Assembly (NCBI GenBank): GCA_030446805.1
Contig: JAUJMO010000002.1
Span: 360,777 to 423,324 of the forward strand
Source: Caulobacteraceae bacterium
GTDB taxonomy: Bacteria > Pseudomonadota > Alphaproteobacteria > Caulobacterales > Caulobacteraceae
Length of the DNA: 62,548 nucleotides
Direction of reading: 5' to 3'
Position 1 is the first letter of the stretch. Every line of letters starts with the position of its first letter. A model generated the notes under the pieces. That model did no database searches. It was given only the letters and a program-made list of their open reading frames with translations, and was not told the DNA's origin. Of the stretch, positions 59,997 to 62,548 are shown piece after piece. The position numbers were made by a program, and so were the translations under genes.

Positions 59997-60841
59997 GTCC
60001 TCTGCACCACCGCCACCGCCTGCCAGAACCGGTCCTGCTCGTCGAGGTAGCGCCGCAGCTTGCCCAGTCGACCGGCGGCGGAGGCGATGAACTCCGGACG
60101 CACCACCGTGTCGCCGTAAGCCTCCGGCGGGCGGTGCGGCCCCCCGCCCGTGGGCAGATAGGTGGCGCCTCGCTCCGCCAGCTCCCGCCGTCGAGCTCCG
60201 AGGTCGCCCAGGTTAGCGGCCAGCGCCCCGTGCCACCCCGTCTCCGGCGCCTCCGGATCAATGGCCGCCACGAAGTCAAGGAACCGGGGCGGCTCAACCG
60301 TGAACACGATCACCCCCCCTCTGGCGGTGATACGCAGCAATTCGGCCAGCCACGCCCGAAACAGGGGCTCCGGCAAATGGGTGAACACCGAATAGGCCGT
60401 GACGAGCCTGAAGGCGCCGTCGCGGAAGGGCAGGGGCCGCCCGTTCTCCGCCGGCAAGTGATAGCCTGGCACCCCCGCTCGCGTGCAGAACTCCACCATG
60501 TCGGGATCGACATCGACGCCGGCCATGTCGCCCCGCTCGAATTCGCGCAGGAAGAACCGTCCGACCCGCCCCCAGCCGCAGCCGAAGTCCAGATAGCGGC
60601 TCGCCCGACAGCCTCGCGCCAGGCTCGCCAGGGCCGCCAGCGCGTAGCGGTGGAAGTTCCAGGCCTCCTGCAGCGCGTGCTCATAGGCTGAGCCCACGAA
60701 CGCCTTCTGCAACGCCTCGTCCGGAAATCCCGGCCAGGTCCGGCCGTCCTGCACGGGCTCCGAGATCGAGCGTTTCAGCCGCTCCAGCCAAGCCTCGTCG
60801 CTCAGCTCGCGGACATCCGAATGTTCGATCGCCGGAATCAT
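59993..60841 (-). CDS. class I SAM-dependent methyltransferase
   Basis: This 282-residue protein has a clear SAM motif YLDFGCGWGRVGRFFLRE, an acidic second strand (MAGVDVDPDMVEFC) and FRLVTAYSVFTHLPEPLFRAWLAELLRIT. It resembles methyltransferases of polysaccharide clusters. Convergent with the glycosyltransferase-like gene. Confidence 0.85.
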   Translation of the reverse strand: MIPAIEHSDVRELSDEAWLERLKRSISEPVQDGRTWPGFPDEALQKAFVGSAYEHALQEAWNFHRYALAALASLARGCRASRYLDFGCGWGRVGRFFLREFERGDMAGVDVDPDMVEFCTRAGVPGYHLPAENGRPLPFRDGAFRLVTAYSVFTHLPEPLFRAWLAELLRITARGGVIVFTVEPPRFLDFVAAIDPEAPETGWHGALAANLGDLGARRRELAERGATYLPTGGGPHRPPEAYGDTVVRPEFIASAAGRLGKLRRYLDEQDRFWQAVAVVQRT

Positions 60842-60964
60842 GCGGCGCTGTTTGGCCTGCCCGGGGGGCCGCGTCCAGAAACGGACTGACCTTCCTCAAC
60901 CCCTTCCAGCCCGCGTCCGCTCTGGGCCGTGATCGGCGGGGCCGCCGAACCCGCTCCCGGGACG

Positions 60965-62095
60965 CTAGCGCGCCTCGGCCGCCTCCACGGCTTCGGACAG
61001 TCTGTCGCGGAACTCGACGGGATCAATCCGGAACCGCTGCAGGGAGCCTTCGAGGTGGAAGATTCGGGGCTGTCCGTCATCGGGCAGCACATAGCCGATG
61101 TCCTGCCCGCGGAAGTTGGCGATGCGGGACTGAATCTCCCCGATCCAGTTCAACGCCACCACCTTGGCGCCGCGGGGCGAGACCAGAGCGTTGTGCAGAC
61201 CCGAGCCGAACTCCCCGGCGATCACGTGCGCACCGGCGAACACCCCCACCTGCTCGCGCCAGGGCAGGAATTCGGGCCGGATGATCTGGAATCCCGCCTC
61301 TTCGGCGATGGCCTCGATCTCAGGCTCGTTGCTCATCTCCCGATATGCGTAGGCGGTCCGCATCGCGGCGCGGCTGACGAACACGCGTGAACGGTCCGGG
61401 GACGGCGTCCTGGTCTGCGCATAGGCGTCCAGCGCCTCGCCGAACCAGGGGTGGAAGACGTATTCGCGCTGCAGCATCGAGGGCAGGAGCAGTCGCCGCA
61501 CGGCCACCTTGTGCGTCCCAGGGTCGTAGACGATCACCTTCTGTCCCGGCAGGACGTCTTCGATGACCTCGGCCACGAACACGGGGACGTTGGACGGGAT
61601 CAGGATCGGCGCGCGCACTCCCCGCTCCGCGAGCGCCCGGATGACGAACAGCTTGGGGAAGACCTCCGTCAGCCAGTGACCCCACATCAGATTGAAATGC
61701 ACCAGTGCAAAGGCGCACTCCAAGTGCAGCGTCTTTCGCTTGAACCAGCCCGTCTCGAAGGCCCAGGTCTGGGGCGCGATGTTCTCGTCCAGATAGGTCT
61801 TCACATAGCTGGGATAGGCGCCGGCTGCGTAGAGGTAGGCGCCGTTCCGGACGGCGATCGAGCCCCCGCCACCAACAAAGGCTCTGCGGATCACATGGAG
61901 GTCGGCTGGGGACGCCTCGGCTTGCGCCAGGTGAGGCGCCTGCACGGCCTCGAGCGGGCAAGGCCAAAGCATGGGGCGCGGCGAAAGCGGCTGGCCCCCT
62001 TCGAACAGCCGCACCCCGGCGACCTCCCGCTGTCCGCGGAGCGCCTCGTCCAGTTCCAGGAGTTCGTCATCGGAGACGTCGATCGTTGCAGCCAA
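60965..62095 (-). CDS. glycosyltransferase family 61 (DUF563) protein
   Basis: This 376-residue protein has the GT61 core: HFNLMWGHWLTEVFPKLFVIRAL, RVFVSRAAMRTAYAYREMSNEPEIEAIAEEAGFQII, and HVIAGEFGSGLHNALVSPRGAKVVAL (GxGLxN). It probably transfers a sugar (xylose/GlcNAc-type enzymes in the family) in the cytoplasm during surface glycan assembly. The first ~100 residues are not conserved. The ATG at 62095 is the only good start. Confidence 0.85.
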   Translation of the reverse strand: MAATIDVSDDELLELDEALRGQREVAGVRLFEGGQPLSPRPMLWPCPLEAVQAPHLAQAEASPADLHVIRRAFVGGGGSIAVRNGAYLYAAGAYPSYVKTYLDENIAPQTWAFETGWFKRKTLHLECAFALVHFNLMWGHWLTEVFPKLFVIRALAERGVRAPILIPSNVPVFVAEVIEDVLPGQKVIVYDPGTHKVAVRRLLLPSMLQREYVFHPWFGEALDAYAQTRTPSPDRSRVFVSRAAMRTAYAYREMSNEPEIEAIAEEAGFQIIRPEFLPWREQVGVFAGAHVIAGEFGSGLHNALVSPRGAKVVALNWIGEIQSRIANFRGQDIGYVLPDDGQPRIFHLEGSLQRFRIDPVEFRDRLSEAVEAAEAR

Positions 62096-62161
62096 GCCCC
62101 ACCTCGATGACGCGCACCCGGGCTGCTAACAGCCGGGCCGCACGCCAACAACCGGCGCCGG

Positions 62162-62548
62162 CTAAGGCGCCCCGTCCAGGAAGCTCGCCATGGCCGCCTG
62201 CGCCTCCGGCTCGGTCAGCATGGGCGCGTGGCCCACGTTCGGCACTTCGGCGTAGGCCATCGACGGCGCCGCCGCCTGCATCCGCCCGGCGATCTCCCCA
62301 TCAATCAGGTCCGAGACCCCGCCCCGGATCAGCAGGGTGGGCCGCCCGGTCGCCAGCCCTGTGAAGACGGGCCACAGGTCGGGCGCAGGTCCGGTCGGCG
62401 CGGCCCGAAAGGGCGCGGTGATGTCCGGATCGTAGTCCAGCTCGAGCCCGCTCTCCGTCTCCCGGAAGATGCGCCGGGCGAAGGCCGACCAGTGCTCCGG
62501 CGGCGCACCCGGAAAGGCCACGCCGTTGATGCTGGCCGCGAACTCGGC
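62162..62548 (-). CDS. alpha/beta hydrolase, C-terminal part (runs off the right edge)
   Basis: Reading continues in frame to the window end; 128 residues are visible. PTLLIRGGVSDLIDGEIAGRM gives the late Asp and VPNVGHAPMLTEPEAQAAMASFL gives the catalytic His, both typical alpha/beta-hydrolase positions. The nucleophile half lies beyond the edge. Confidence 0.8.
   Translation of the reverse strand, partial: AEFAASINGVAFPGAPPEHWSAFARRIFRETESGLELDYDPDITAPFRAAPTGPAPDLWPVFTGLATGRPTLLIRGGVSDLIDGEIAGRMQAAAPSMAYAEVPNVGHAPMLTEPEAQAAMASFLDGAP

Overview
The window is very GC-rich, densely packed chromosomal DNA from an alphaproteobacterium. The content points to Caulobacterales (Caulobacter/Phenylobacterium-like). 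Supporting signs are the murA-DUF2948-hisD-UPF0262-phosphatase-maf-RNase G-yacG run, the rnd-lptC-lptA-lptB-rpoN run, an exbB-exbD-tonB operon whose ExbB carries its own signal peptide, a tRNA-His with U72/A73, and a near-consensus CtrA-type TTAA-N7-TTAA site. The genus is inferred; no rRNA is present.

Layout. 1-7.2 kb: YbjQ and DUF4112 proteins with overlapping divergent starts, a YciF-like stress protein behind a possible general-stress promoter, and a methylmalonyl-CoA mutase operon (small subunit, acidic protein, large subunit) with a nitronate monooxygenase divergent to it. 7.4-13.4 kb: tRNA-Thr(GGT), a 43-residue protein, then a seven-step run joined mostly by 1-4 base start/stop overlaps, from murA to yacG. 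13.4-20.7 kb: DUF2157 and GDYXXLXY membrane proteins, tRNA-Phe, a NUDIX hydrolase, a ferredoxin-reductase-like flavoprotein, the Ton energy system closed by a strong terminator, and an M48 protease. 20.8-21.8 kb: tRNA-His followed by a decayed stretch with an imperfect duplication and a TonB-like remnant. 21.8-30.5 kb: a lytic transglycosylase, a histidine-kinase-like protein lacking both phosphoacceptors beside a divergent DUF2336 gene, a CPA2 antiporter, an ACT-less prephenate dehydratase, a probable Tyr/Phe leader peptide ahead of chorismate mutase, and a GNAT gene running into a frameshifted metallo-hydrolase.

30.5-34.4 kb is an AT-richer accessory patch abutting the 3' end of tRNA-Thr(CGT). 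It holds small unknown genes, a broken CxxC protein and a 713-residue ATPase fused to a phosphoribosyltransferase-like domain. That fusion is the best candidate here for an undescribed conflict or defence system. 34.5-45.7 kb returns to core functions: hemD (frameshifted) and hemC, tsaD-gpsA, tRNA-Leu, rnd, the LPS transport genes, rpoN, rlmN and a double-domain aspartic protease. 45.8-58.3 kb is mixed metabolism and membrane functions (hydrolases, DUF350, serine protease, amine oxidase, creatininase family, NDUFA9-like, UppP, CDF, GST, QueG, FKBP, threonine dehydratase, glutamine amidotransferase). 58.3-62.5 kb looks like a surface-glycan patch: two methyltransferases, a glycosyltransferase-like protein, a GT61 enzyme and a truncated hydrolase at the edge.

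Three apparent indels (metallo-hydrolase, hemD, CxxC protein) could be real or sequence errors. The hemD one, in a normally essential gene, argues for at least one error.
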